From positions 21,129,001 through 21,193,000 of the forward strand of contig JAMJFZ010004061.1 of assembly GCA_026225945.1 (NCBI GenBank): a stretch of DNA of 64,000 nucleotides. Direction: 5' to 3'. Source of the stretch: Cricetomys ansorgei (taxonomy: Eukaryota; Chordata; Mammalia; Rodentia; Nesomyidae). Shown in pieces: positions 11,831 to 22,878 of the stretch (position 1 is its first letter; each line of letters starts with the position of its first letter). A program made the translations under genes and the position numbers. The notes beneath the pieces were generated by a model. That model was not told the DNA's origin, ran no database searches, and saw nothing but the letters and a program-made list of their open reading frames with translations.

Positions 11831-12228
11831 CCATTCAACCCAACAAGCTAAAGCAGATGGGAAAAAACTAACGTACTTAAAGGATCACAACAAGAACTGG
11901 ATTGTTAGCGAATCCTAGCAGTCCTGTGTAGAGTACCAGCCATCTCCCAGGACAGGCACCTGGCGGCATCACCCATCTCTATTTATAGTCACCAAATATT
12001 CATTGCCTTCCATCTTTACACAGTCAGGAAGCAGGGAGGAAAGTAGGACAGCCACATTTACAACAAAGGAATCCAACACTTAGACACCAAAAACCCCAAG
12101 CAGGAAAGGAACTGAGGAGTCCAACCTAGGACCTTGTATGTCCTTTCCTTCACTCAACACTGTTGAAAGGAAGGAAATGGGCAGAGGGAGTAAAACAAAT
12201 GCCTACTTTTGAGTCAAGAGAATGGCCT

Positions 12229-12285
12229 GAGGGCTAGGGATCTAGCTTAGTGGTAAATCCTCAGCCTCACAGAAAGAGGGACTGA
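12229..12285 (+). repeat. ID-type SINE fragment
   Basis: AGGGCTAGGGATCTAGCTTA with GTGGTAAATCCTCAGCCT resembles the ID 5' half; GA-rich sequence follows. Confidence 0.6.
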
Positions 12286-12328
12286 GGGTGAAGAGGTAGA
12301 GAAGGGGAGGGGGAAGAAGGAAGAGAGC

Positions 12329-12445
12329 CTCATGTTGCCCAGACTAGCCTTTAACTTTTGTTGCCAAGGGTGACCTGAAATTCTTAATCATCCTGTGTCT
12401 ACCCCTCAAGTGCTGGGGTTACACGTGTGTGCCCCCACAATGGGC
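12329..12445 (-). repeat. B1-like SINE
   Basis: CATGTTGCCCAGACTAGCCT and CAAGTGCTGGGGTTACACG read as reverse B1. Confidence 0.65.
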
Positions 12446-12639
12446 TCCAGCATTTAAAACAAAAAACACTTAACGAGGTCCTCCTCCAACAGAGTGCTTG
12501 TGGCCACATTTCTGAAAGTTCATTTTTACAGCTGTGAATACTCTCTCTTCATCCCTGTGATGTGGTATGACCTCAACGGGAACCTGAAGCAAACAGAGTG
12601 GGAAAGTAACTGTATGAGGGGTGTGTGTGTGCACATGGG

Positions 12640-13160
12640 GGATGTATATATGTAGTGAATGCGTATAGGGTGTATGTGCATGTTCATGTGGAGGTCAGAA
12701 GACAACCTTAGGTGCTCATCCTCAACTTTATCTGAGGCTGAGTCTCTTGTTGCATATGTCAGACAAGCTGGTCCACAAGCTTCTTAGGTCAGTGGTTCTC
12801 AACCCGTGGGTCACGACCCCTTCGGGGTTTGAAGGGTCCTTTCACTGGGGTCGCCTAAGACCATCTGCATGTCAGATATTTATATTACAATTCAGAAACA
12901 GTAGCAAAATTACAGTTATGAGGTAACAAAAATAACTTTATGAATGGGGGTTACCACAACGTGAGGAACTGTATTAAAGAATGGCAACGTTAGGAAGGCT
13001 GAGAACCACTGCTCTAGGAAGAATCTCTTGTCCTCACAAACCATCTCACCACAGGAGTGCTGGGACTGCAGATGTGTATTACTACACTCTGCTTTACAAG
13101 GGCTCTGGGGATTCTCACTTGGGTCCTTGTGCTTACCAAAACAGGCCACCTCCCCAGCCC
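12640..13160 (-). repeat. B4/RSINE-type composite SINE, split by URR1
   Basis: The left half (GTGGAGGTCAGAAGACAACC) and right half (GAGTGCTGGGACTGCAGATG through TCCCCAGCCC) are the two ends of one element. The same layout occurs at about 41960-42285 and 60180-60470. The middle is interrupted at 12790-13011 by a transposon, so this SINE is older than that insertion. Confidence 0.65.
12790..13011 (+). mobile_element. URR1 hAT-Charlie non-autonomous transposon, near full length
   Basis: It starts CAGTGGTTCTCAACCCGTGG and ends GGCTGAGAACCACTG, giving clear terminal inverted repeats. The body has GGTCACGACCCCTTCGGGG, TTTCACTGGGGTCGCCTAAG and GTTACCACAACGTGAGGAAC, all URR1 hallmarks. It is about 222 bases with no coding capacity. 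The 8-base target duplications are degraded. Confidence 0.9.
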
Positions 13161-13918
13161 ATGCTGTTAACTCTGCTCTGAGAGTCCAGGTTCCCTTCTG
13201 CAGCAAAAGGAAACTCCTCAGACACAGGACTCAAATGCACACAGCATCTCAAAATAACATAGATCGTTTTTGTTTGTAGAGCATGTTTTGGTTCTGTGTT
13301 ATTTCTAACTACTCCTTTTAATAACATAGGGAAGTAGACACCATTTCATGATTCCATCAAAACACATGAAAACGCAAGTCTCCGTCCACGAGGCTGAAGC
13401 CCTTGGCCCCTATGATGCTCTTCGGGTGTTCATTAATCAAGCTACTAGAATGTAACTTCTCTATCTAGATGTTTACTTCCTCCATCAACATTAGGGAAAG
13501 AGCTTGTCCCTTCTAGAAACATCTTGACATTCTGCTTCGAGCTGTTTATTCTTTGGCAACAGATCACTTTGAAGACCTTGAGGGAGGGCGTCTGGCAAGA
13601 GGGAGCCCTTATTTTCTTTAATAAATTGCCCAGGGCCCAAGACTTTGGTGGACTGAAGACCTTTGGCCTGATCTCTCCTCTATGAAGACTAAATTTGCCT
13701 CTGAGGTTCCTCCCCACCCCACACACACAGTTACACAAAAAAGACAGGCCGACACACCAGATCTAGAAGATGCTGACATTTCCAATCTCTGATCATGTGC
13801 CTAGAATGAGTGTACTATCTGTATACGATGAGAACACCAACACATTTTTTACTGCTTTTACTGTTTTACCAAGTATTAATTTTTTGTATATAAACCTTTA
13901 AAGCACTCCAGCCCTTTC

Positions 13919-14230
13919 TTTTGAGTCAGGATCTCAACTCTATATAGTTCAGTAGGCTCGGCTGGCCCAAAAGTCACTATGTAACCCAGGCTGGCCTCAA
14001 ACTCATCATGACATTCCTAATCTGCCAGGTGCTTAGATTACAGACGTGAGCCACCCCAACCTGTGACTGAAATGCTAGAGCTTTGTTCTGGGTTCTAGGA
14101 TTAGTTTTTCAGCTGTGTTGGGTTTTTGTTGTTGTTTTGTTTTTAAAACTTTTTAGACTTTACAGCTTTTTAAACTTTACAGGACTAGGGAGGGAAACCA
14201 GAGCCTTGCCCAGTCTAGGCAAGCTGCCTA
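13919..14230 (-). repeat. B4/B1-type SINE pieces
   Basis: ACTATGTAACCCAGGCTGGC and TTACAGACGTGAGCCACC (to about 14063) are reverse B1. CTTGCCCAGTCTAGGCAAGC near 14200 looks like the ID-like half. T-rich sequence separates them. Nothing recognisable lies in 13160-13915. Confidence 0.6.
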
Positions 14231-14374
14231 CCACTGCTGACAGCTTCTGTTCCTAATCTTATTGTTAATATTCCGTTAGCTTTAGAAGGATAGAAGAAAC
14301 TGAAGGCTCTCTGGCGAGGAAGACATCTCACAAAAGGAGGAAAAAGACAAGGCGATGTGGAACTAAAAGCTGCA

Positions 14375-14560
14375 ATTATTAACGTACACGAAGCGCTTTC
14401 ATATGGCGGCCACGCACTGTGCCCTCGCTTGGCACGTTCACCGGCACGCTCGACTTTTGCTCGTGTATTTAATCCTCACCACAACCCAAGGAGATAGAAT
14501 TAGCTCCATTTCACAGGGAAGGAAACTGAGGCACAGCTGATGAGTAGCTATGTGCACATT
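14375..14560 (+). repeat. MIR SINE with a CpG-dense 5' part
   Basis: TTTAATCCTCACCACAACCC, TCCATTTCACAGGGAAGG and AAACTGAGGCACAGCTGATG are MIR. The preceding GAAGCGCTTTC may be its 5' core, separated by a CpG-rich stretch. Confidence 0.7.
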
Positions 14561-14589
14561 TTTGTTGTTTTCAAGAGGGAGGGAAAGAG

Positions 14590-14692
14590 GAGTGGCTCTG
14601 AATATGTAGAGCAGGCTGGCCTCAAACCAGTGTTGGTCTTCTGCCTCCGAGTCCCAAGCGCTGTGACTCCAGGCACATGCCACCACATCAGG
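14590..14692 (-). repeat. B1-like SINE fragment
   Basis: GTAGAGCAGGCTGGCCTCAA, CTGCCTCCGAGTCCCAAGCG and GCACATGCCACCACATC are reverse B1. Confidence 0.75.
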
Positions 14693-15469
14693 CTATGCTT
14701 ACACTTTACTGAAGGGGGAAGCTGAATGCAGCTTCTGAATCTGAGATAAATCACGTAAAACTATATACAAAGTGGAACTCTTGATTAAAAGGAAAAACAC
14801 CTAAAAAGAAAACCTTCACAACGGAAGTTCCCTTTAAATCTCCAGATCCTAATCTCGTTTCTCTACCCTCATTCTCATGGAGTTCTGCCTTCTTTACCAC
14901 TTTCTGGAAAATTCCATCCTCTGTACAGTGACTATTCTTGCCCACGGCCATCCCTCTTACCACATTTACCATCCGGTAAAAAGCCTTCTCGTGGATGAAA
15001 AAAAAAAAAAAAGAAGAAGATCTCAAAACTTGAGTTACTAGACTTAAAATAATACCCAGCCTTGGCAGAGGGGTTAGTATTCCAGCTGCCTGGCCTCTTT
15101 CGGTGCCACTGTGACACACTTAGTAATGATTAAAGATTTCTTTTTTTCCATCATGGCCTGTCTGTAACTGTTAGATCATATTTGTATCTCCCAGAGATTA
15201 ATATTGTCAGAGTCCAGTGAACCTACAGCGAGCTGTTCAGATGGGGAGAAACGTCTAGAAAAACTGCCTGATGTGTATCTTTCTCAATGAGGCAGCACTT
15301 AGTACTCTGGGCTGCTACTATTATTTGGCTCACTGCTTCTTCCCTACAAATCACGTTCCCTCGGGCATGCCATTTTTCTCCCCTAACTCCATGAGATAGT
15401 ACATGGAATCAGATAGAAGGCTTAGGCCTTAAACTCATTGTAATGTAAATTAATGTTATCCAGATTTTG

Positions 15470-15667
15470 ACTCACCCCAAATTCCTCACTATGTAGCCAA
15501 AAATGACCTTGAACTTCTGATCCTCCTGCATCTACCTGCCTCCACCTCCCAAGTGCTAGGACTATAGGCATGCACCACCATGCCAAGTTTATATGATGCC
15601 AGGGATCTAACCAGGCTTCATGCATGTCAGGTAAATACTCTATCAATTAAGCTATCTATCCAGCCCC
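15470..15667 (-). repeat. B4 SINE
   Basis: The reverse complement begins GGGGCTGGATAGATAGCTTA (ID-like) and continues into a B1-like half containing CTCCCAAGTGCTAGGACTAT on the + strand. Between 14700 and 15470 only an A run near 14998-15013 stands out. Confidence 0.8.
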
Positions 15668-16094
15668 GGGATTTTCTTTTTTTTAAGAAGCACACTCCCT
15701 ACACAGTCTAAGCAATCAACAAAAGGCTGTGGTTGAGGTATTCCTTAGTTACATCCTAAGCCAGACACCAAAGGTATTTATTGAAAGTTGCCTAAGGGCC
15801 TGGTTGTTATTAAACAATGTATAACTACTTTCTTTGAGCCAACTACCAGGCCTTGGCCTTTGCCCAGATAAGTGGTAAGAAACCTCATGTTAATGTTTTA
15901 TTGGGGTAAACATTGCTTGTGGTTGGTCCCCAAAAGGGATAAGTCACTTACTATAAATGGGTCAAAGACAAATTTTTTGAATGAAAGTTAACTCAAATTG
16001 TTCTCGGTGCCCAGATTAACAAGTTCTCCGGTGCACATTTATGCACACACTCCCCCAGTTTCAATCTAATAATTCAGACTGGTGATTAGAGTTG

Positions 16095-16225
16095 GCGTCA
16101 TTACCTGCATTCAGTAGACCAGGAAATTGAGACACTGAGAGTCAAGGGACTGGGCAAGGTCATTCAGCCAGTTAATCAAAGAGCAAAGCTAGTTTTCTGG
16201 CCTCCTAGTCCAAACTGTGCCAAAG
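16095..16225 (+). repeat. MIR SINE
   Basis: ACCAGGAAATTGAGACACTG, GACTGGGCAAGGTCATTCAG and CCTCCTAGTCCAAACTGTGC are in MIR order. A second diverged MIR piece may lie near 16340-16410. Confidence 0.75.
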
Positions 16226-16722
16226 CATTGAAGTTTGCCTTCTTGTAAACTATTGTAAACTTCTTGTAAAATATTTTACAGTTGTCCCACTAGTGGATGG
16301 TTCAAAAGGCATCTTTTAAACCCTAGTCCGCTCCCATAAACACTCTATGTGTATAGTTCTATTTTCCCCACTCAATAGATAAGGAAAATTCGCAGTTATT
16401 AACCCACATGCCCCTATATGAACATACCCTTCTAACGCCTCGGTGTGTTTGGTACAGAGTTACTCAAGACTATACAAATCCCGGAACAATCTCTGAAACA
16501 GACGGCCTTGGATTGGAAAGGGCAAAGGTTTTTTAGATAAACCACAAGCCAGCAATCATTCATGTTATTATCACTGACATAATTTCTGAGCTTAATCAAT
16601 TCATTTTCAGCAAAGCAGCCAAACAATTCATCGGAGGAAATAATCTATTCAGCAAACGGTGCTGGGACCATTGGATATATCTGAGCCAAAAAATTAAAGT
16701 TGGGCTTCCTCTTTTACAGAAA

Positions 16723-16875
16723 CCCAGAAGGAGTAGTGCATGCTTGTAAACCTAGCACTCTAGAGACAGAGGCAACAGGATTGCAAATTTGAGACCAACC
16801 TAGACCACACTGCAAGATCTTGTCAAAGGAGGAAGAGGAAGAGAAGGAAAATAAAAAGTAAAAAAAGAAAGAAAA
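16723..16875 (+). repeat. B1-related (PB1D-like) SINE with A/G-rich tail
   Basis: GTAGTGCATGCTTGTAAACC, AGACAGAGGCAACAGGATTG and CCTAGACCACACTGCAAG follow the proto-B1 pattern. Confidence 0.6.
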
Positions 16876-16987
16876 GCCACTGAAATGGACCAATTGAATG
16901 CAACAACTAAATCTATGAAACTCTTGGAAGAAAATGTAGGTCTTAGATAACAGATGTGCAGATACTGCATCAAGGACAAAAATAACA

Positions 16988-17150
16988 GGCTTTGATGCAG
17001 CTCAGTTGGTAGAGTGTTTGCCTAGTGTACAGAAGGCCCTGGATTTGATTCCTAGCATTGCATAAAACAAGCATGCCTATCTATAATCCCAGAAATCCCA
17101 GCACTCAGAAGGTAGAGGCAGGAGGGTGAGACATTCAAGGCCACCCTTGG
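16988..17150 (+). repeat. B4 SINE
   Basis: GATGCAGCTCAGTTGGTAGA with GTGTTTGCCTAG (ID-like half) precedes AATCCCAGCACTCAGAAGGT (B1-like half). A reverse B2/B3 remnant (CTTTCCAGCCCT) ends at about 17277. Confidence 0.8.
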
Positions 17151-17419
17151 GAATTGGAACTAGCCTGACTAAATATGTCCAAGAACCTGTTCTATCCTTC
17201 CATCGTGGGAGTATTAAGACATCAAACTTAGACTTAGCAATAGGTACCTTTACCTGATAAACCATCTTTCCAGCCCTATATTCTTATTCTTTAAAGTAAG
17301 CACCATGCAAGGCATGATATCAAAACCTACTTATGTACGGATATGTTTGTTAATACCTATGTGACGAGGATAAAGGGTGGGAAAACCCAGTGAGCTTTTA
17401 ATAAAATTGCTAAACAGGA

Positions 17420-17872
17420 GAAAGCAGTCATTTTTCTACTATGAGCTTTGGATCATTTTGATTTTTAAAACGACTTCATTGGCCCTTTCACTTTTAATTC
17501 TCAAGTTCCCACATTCTTTCTACATCAGGAAACCACAGTGCTATTTATTCCACTTCAGCTTTTCCTGTTCTAGCACTCCAAACAAATAGAACCATAACTT
17601 TTTTGTGCCCAGTTGCTTTTGCTCACTATTATCCCAGGTTGTTGCCTATCTTAGTAATTCATTCGCTTCTCTTGCTGAGTCAGATTCCAGTCAAATGATG
17701 TAAGCCAGTCTGTTCCTCCAAACTCTGCTGCTGCACGTTTTGAGTTGTTTTTTGAGTTTCTGATATTATGAATAAAGCTGCAAAAAACTTTTTTCCATAA
17801 TAATTTTCATATACCATCTTGTTCTTTTGTCTGGATACCTAGGAGTTGAATTTCTGGGTTAAAGGATAGATA
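17420..17872 (+). repeat. Ancient L1M 3'-region fragment
   Basis: ATTATGAATAAAGCTGCAAA and GGATACCTAGGAGTTGAATT followed by TCTGGGTTAAAGGATAG match the old mammalian L1 3' end. Coding potential is gone. Confidence 0.75.
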
Positions 17873-17939
17873 GAAGACACAGGAGTATGTTTTGTTATCA
17901 TGACAAAGAACAGGTTCATTTATAGGGGAAAAAAAATGA

Positions 17940-18003
17940 CGGCTGGGTTGTAGTTCAGTTTGCTGGGTGCTTGCCTCGCATGCAGAAAATCCTGGTTTCC
18001 ATT
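17940..18003 (+). repeat. ID-type SINE fragment
   Basis: GGCTGGGTTGTAGTTCAGTT and GCTTGCCTCGCATGCAG resemble the ID 5' half. Confidence 0.6.
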
Positions 18004-18299
18004 CACATTCAAGGGAAAGAACCTTAGAGAGAGCTAGAACCATGAAGGAATGCCACCTGTCAGTACAATGTTCCCAAAGCAATTATGGTTGCCAAACCAG
18101 CCCCCACCATCGTCATCTGGCCCCACTCTTCGCAAAGAAGTCAGAAGCCATGAAACTGTGGGCCATGAAGTCCACACAAATTAGAAGGACATGAAGCACA
18201 ACAGAGGACAAGTTGAGCAAGCCAAGAACCCACTGGCCTCCAAGTTCATCTGTCTTTCTCTCCTCTCTCCTTCCAGACCCACACGATTTCCTCTCAGGT

Positions 18300-18695
18300 C
18301 CCAGAACAAACCAAGCTCCATCTTATGCGAGGCCTTGGCACAAACTGATCTCTCCATCTGGAAGATTCTTCCTTTCTCTCACCTTAAAAATTATCTTTCT
18401 ACTCCTACTTTAAATGCCATTATGCCAGAAAGGCCTTTCCTGGGCTTCATGCCTAGCCAGTCTAGATGGAGTACCACCCTGCAGTCTCTCACACTATCCC
18501 ATTCTTTCCTCCACAGCAGTCACCAGTGCCTGGGATGGCAAATTGATCGTAGCATTATTTGTTTAGTATCTAAATTCTCCCTGAGACTGAAAACTCCATC
18601 AGAACAGGAAGTGGGACTGGTTTTCGCATTTCTTTTTCAATGAGGTAAGTGCCCAAACACGTATTTATCGCAAGAGTTAATGAACCTCCTCCAAC
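18300..18695 (+). repeat. L2 LINE 3' end
   Basis: GCGAGGCCTTGGCACAAACT, ATCTGGAAGATTCTTCC, CTACTCCTACTTTAAATGCC, AGGCCTTTCCTGGGC and CTGAAAACTCCATCAGAACA follow L2 3' end order. A 150-codon frame starting at 18191 overlaps this repeat and is not a gene. Confidence 0.75.
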
Positions 18696-18804
18696 ACCCT
18701 CTCCCATATAGACAGAGATGTCTGGATATAAACAATTCAGCTGTGGTAGACCTTTTATTTAATGAGACCTTAAATCATGCCAGGTGCTATGGTAGAATTG
18801 TTTT

Positions 18805-18975
18805 TTTAAGATTTTAATTTTTTTTTAATGTGTGTGCGCATGCGCATATGTGAGTATAGCTGTCTACGGAGGCCAAAAGAGGACATCAGATCCCTTGTAA
18901 CCGAAGTTATAGACAATTGTGAGCTACCTGATTTGTGTGCAGGGGACCCAACTTGGGACCTCTGGCCTATTGAAC
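18805..18975 (-). repeat. B2 SINE (partial) with a Z-DNA-type tract
   Basis: AGGCCAAAAGAGGACATCAG and a reverse B2 body are visible but the tRNA-like head is lost. A strictly alternating GTGTGTGCGCATGCGCATAT-type tract sits at about 18829-18852. Confidence 0.7.
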
Positions 18976-19039
18976 GGAACTGTCTCTTCATTCCTTGTGG
19001 TAGAAGTTTCATGTATGTCAACTGATCCACTCCCTCACA

Positions 19040-19150
19040 AGAACCCAATGAGACTGAGAATCAATTTTACAATGAGGGTGCTGAGACCTGAGGAGTTACT
19101 TCATTTAGTTAAATTAGCACAGCTTTTTCGTGGTAGAGACCGAGGCGTGA
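19040..19150 (+). repeat. MIR SINE fragment
   Basis: AATTTTACAATGAGGGTGCT followed by GAGACCTGAGGAGTTACTT resembles the MIR core. From 19150 to 20140 I see no named repeat; CpGs are slightly enriched around 19660-19860. Confidence 0.45.
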
Positions 19151-20142
19151 CGCAGTGGAGGGCCAGGAGGTCTTGCAGACACCACAGCTGATGCTTATGT
19201 ACTCTGCACACAGCCCTGACTCACCTATCTCCCCTGTTCATTTCCACACCTGTCTTCCATACGGGCCAATGTGGAGGCACACCAGAACACCGGAGTTAGC
19301 TAACAAATTAGAGACATTTCAGAGTAACCAGTGCAGAGAGAAGCCTTCTGGAAACCCGCCCCCCACCACCTGACCTCAAAACAGAAAATTCTGAGAAACA
19401 AAGACTATCACAAATTCCCTTTTCACCAAGGCGTCTGCCCCAAGGCCAGAGACCAAGAGTAAACTGACCACAAAGCACCTCTTTGTTATGTTCCTGAAGA
19501 CAACACTAAGACCAGCCATGGCTCTATAGAGAAGTATCTTCACAAACTTTTCTTCCATAGCTCTCCTAAAATCCCACTTACCCTACCCATGGTGCCTTTT
19601 CTCCAGGCTTTCTCCTTCTACTGAGTTAGAGCCCAGTGAATGAGTCCAGATTTCTAACTGCCACCCCCGAAAACCCGGTGCTACTCATTGCCAAACCCTC
19701 CTGCGTGGACGCACTTTACGCATTATGAACTCTTCCTTGCCAATCTGTCCTCTCCTTCTCACTCACGGGTCTCCGGGTAGGAAGACAGCCGAGTAGAGAG
19801 TAAGGGTTCCCTCCTTTACACGTTGTCCAAGTGACATCCACCACTTATTCCCAACGTGTATTACAGATGCCCCATAAATGAAAAATGTTGACTATCCCAG
19901 AAAGAAAACACTGCTGATGTTTCCTACCCAGAGTCTTTGGTCTCATTCATTGTTTGCTAAAGGCAAGCAGCCCGTCTATCGGTCACCTTCCCATAAGACT
20001 CTGCTCCGCAGTACTGAGCTCTTACCTCAGAGCAGACTTCTAGAGAGACCTAAGAGAGTTCAGGAACTAGTGAAGCCTCAGTGGGCTTCTTCATGACACT
20101 TGGGCTTATCCACAAATCCTCTTCTTTAAAAATGAGTTAGCT

Positions 20143-20350
20143 AGGGCTAGCAAGTTGGCTGAGTGGCCAGAGGACCTGGGTTTGATTCCCAGTACCTACA
20201 CGGCAGCTCACAACTATCTGCAACTCCATGGGATCCAACACCCTCTTCTACTTCCGCAGGCACCAGGCACGCACATGGAGCACATATATACATGCAGAGA
20301 ACACACTCATACACATAATGCTAAAAAATAAATCTAAAAAGTAAAAAGAA
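20143..20350 (+). repeat. B2 SINE
   Basis: GGGCTAGCAAGTTGGCTGAG, AGAGGACCTGGGTTTGATTC, CATGGGATCCAACACCCTC and a CA-rich, A-rich end are B2. The interval 20350-21455 shows nothing I can name. Confidence 0.8.
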
Positions 20351-21459
20351 ACGAGTTAGCCCATCGTTTCTGACAACCACCTGAAAGCCCCGAGTCTAAC
20401 TCGGCCGTGTAGATTAAGCTCCCACAGCCACGCTGATGGCGTCCTGGGTTTCTGGAAATAAAGTTTTCAGAGGCCTAGCCTAGCAACAGCTTGTCCACCC
20501 CAAACTCTACTGTTTCAGGAAGCAAAGGACAGGGAGCAGCAGCCAGGAGGCACACAGGTGGGGGGAGCACAGCATCCCATCTGTACCCCTACTCAGACCT
20601 GCCCATCTCAGGGAAGGCCTGTGATTCAGCACACCCACCAGGCTCTCCAAGGAGGCCCATCTGAACCTGGCTGAGCGCACTGAAAGGAGATTAAATTTCA
20701 GCCAGGAAGGGCCCAACTACCAGCACAACAGACAGTGAGCAAGTCCAAATAGTCCACTTACCTGCTGCCTAGACAGCAACCAGCAGCAGCCACAGGCTTC
20801 TTGCCAGCTTTCCTGTCATCCCTCCTGCCTTTCTTTTCATGTCCGCTCTCCCTAACCTGGCCGTCTATGGAATTCAGACATCAAGGAAGAATGGTTAAAC
20901 CTAGCCCAGGGCATTCCTTTCTCTGGCAAAAATTATTTTAAGTTTTCATTTGTTTGGTCTGAAAATGCAGAGTTTCTAACGTCAACTTGAGTGGTTGCTT
21001 TCATCTGCATCAGAGAACCCTTCGTTCCCTAGTGGTGTGGCTCTGCTATGGCTGCCCACTCCTTAAATTCAGCTGTCAAGAGGCATGTGATCCAAATCAA
21101 ACCAATCAGTTATCCCTGGAGATGATTAGCCTTGATAGATACATGTTCCAAATTGGGCTGATTAGAATCATCATCCTTAATGTTAGCCTCCTGGATGAGA
21201 TGAACTTACCTCTATCCCCAAGTGTGGTTAACTGAAAACAAATGATAACTATCCATCACAAGGCACTAGGCTCTCTTCCTCTCAAGTATGAGATGCCTAT
21301 CTGCATCCAAATAAAATGAAAACCAGAGAGAGAATTCTGATAATATTTGTTAAGTTTGCGAGGCAAGTGTCTCAGTTTCCAATGCTAATAGTTTCCTAGT
21401 TTTGTAATTCATCCATTCATTCATTTATGTATGTTTCTTTCTTACCTTATGCACCCGAG

Positions 21460-21568
21460 GCAGGTGATCTGGAGCTGGAGTTACAGCTGGTTATGGGTGC
21501 TGGGAAGTGAAGCAGAGTCCTTTAGAAGAAAGCAGGAGTTCTTAACTGTTGAGCCATCTACCCATCCC
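21460..21568 (-). repeat. B2 SINE (partial)
   Basis: GAGCTGGAGTTACAGCTGGT and GTTGAGCCATCTACCCATCC read as reverse B2. Confidence 0.75.
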
Positions 21569-21587
21569 CATGGGGTAGAGGATTAAT

Positions 21588-21774
21588 TTTTAAGATCTTA
21601 TTTTTATTTGTGTGTGTGAGAGTGAGATGTGTGCATTTGTCTGTCAAAGCAGAAAGCATTGAATCTCCTGGAGCTGGAGTTACACGTGGTGCCCAATGTA
21701 AGTACTTCAAACTGAACTCATGTCCTCTGGAAGAGCCACAAACACTCTTAAACACAGAGTTGGCTCTCTAGCCC
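21588..21774 (-). repeat. B2 SINE, second of a tandem pair
   Basis: CTGGAGCTGGAGTTACACGT, CATGTCCTCTGGAAGAGCC and GTTGGCTCTCTAGCCCC are reverse B2. It lies 20 bases after the previous copy in the same orientation. Confidence 0.75.
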
Positions 21775-22299
21775 CATGGGATAGAATTTAAAGAATACTT
21801 AATCTGTGTATGGCTTGACATGAGGAGTTATATAAACCTATAACATCCAGCAAGCAATCTTGCCTGTACTGTGCTTACCTTACAAACTTTTATTTCTTGT
21901 TTGTTGTGCCTAACTTATCTGCAATTGTACATCCACTACCACATACAGTGTCTTAAACATGGGACCCACTAAATACTTGATAGTGAATGATATTCATGGC
22001 TTTACATAATTACTATTAGTGACTATAGTACTGTTGCTATACTGAATGTTAATTTTGTGCTAGAAGATATTTGTAGAGGAACACTTGGAATTTTTATGTT
22101 AAGAAAAGCTTTTTGGTTTAATTGACTAGTCACTAGAGGTTCGCGTTCCCAACCCAGCTGTGGTATAGTTGTTTACGAGTTGGAATTGGAATGTTTGATG
22201 CAGGTGGCTATAATTTGGTTGGGTGCAGTCGTTTTGGCACCTGTAGCTTGTCTTTGGGATTGTGTGCCACATGGGTTTATGAGAACTTTTGGCTTAGGG

Positions 22300-22308
22300 T
22301 ATAAAAGG
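22300..22308 (+). promoter_or_regulatory. TATA-box-like sequence of unknown use
   Basis: TATAAAAGG stands in a GT-rich, repeat-free block (21780-22600). No gene follows and only short open frames are nearby. It could belong to a decayed LTR or be chance. Confidence 0.2.
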
Positions 22309-22614
22309 TCTGAAGCCCCAAGAGTCGGGGTGGGTGTTAGTTGGTGTTTTGTTGGTTGGGTTGCTGTCGTTAATTAGTAAGATAATTCCTAAGAGAAAAA
22401 AGGTTGGAGAGATTTGAACTTAGGACAGCCTAAAAAGAGGCTATGAAGACTTCTACCTTTCTCTCTTTCTGTATTAAGGCCACTTGTAAAAGCGGGGAAG
22501 ATTTCTATCTTTCCTTTCTCCTTCCCTAAATTGGAGTAAAATATTGTAGCTTACTGCTACAGATATTGTCTGGAAAAAAAAATGCCTTCATAATAGATCT
22601 CTATTTCTCCCTAT

Positions 22615-22722
22615 TCTTAAGGGAAAACTGAGATGAAGATGTAAAATAATTTCTCTATGGTCATATGGCTAGTGAGTGGCAAAATAAAGATTCAAATTTT
22701 AAATCTAGCCAGCCTGGCTCCA
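22615..22722 (+). repeat. MIR SINE
   Basis: GGTCATATGGCTAGTGAGTG, AAATAAAGATTCAAATTTT and AGCCAGCCTGGCTCCAAAGT match the MIR 3' half. Confidence 0.7.
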
Positions 22723-22744
22723 AAGTTTCAGTCAACAACTATTT

Positions 22745-22878
22745 GTTTGTTTGAGACATGCCCTGGCAGGCCTGGAGCTTGCTATGTAGACCGGGCTGGC
22801 CTCAAACTCACAGAGAACCACCTGGTTCAACCTCCTGAGTCCCGGGACTCAAAGTGTGTACAACACCTGGCTATTTAG
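22745..22878 (-). repeat. B1 SINE
   Basis: GCTATGTAGACCGGGCTGGC, CTCAAACTCACAGAGAACCA and GAGTCCCGGGACTCAAAG are reverse B1. Sequence from 22885 to 23555 has no named element apart from T-rich runs. Confidence 0.85.

Noticed and set aside
18191..18643. 150-codon open frame on the + strand
   Set aside because: Most of it lies in an L2 LINE 3' end, which is non-coding.
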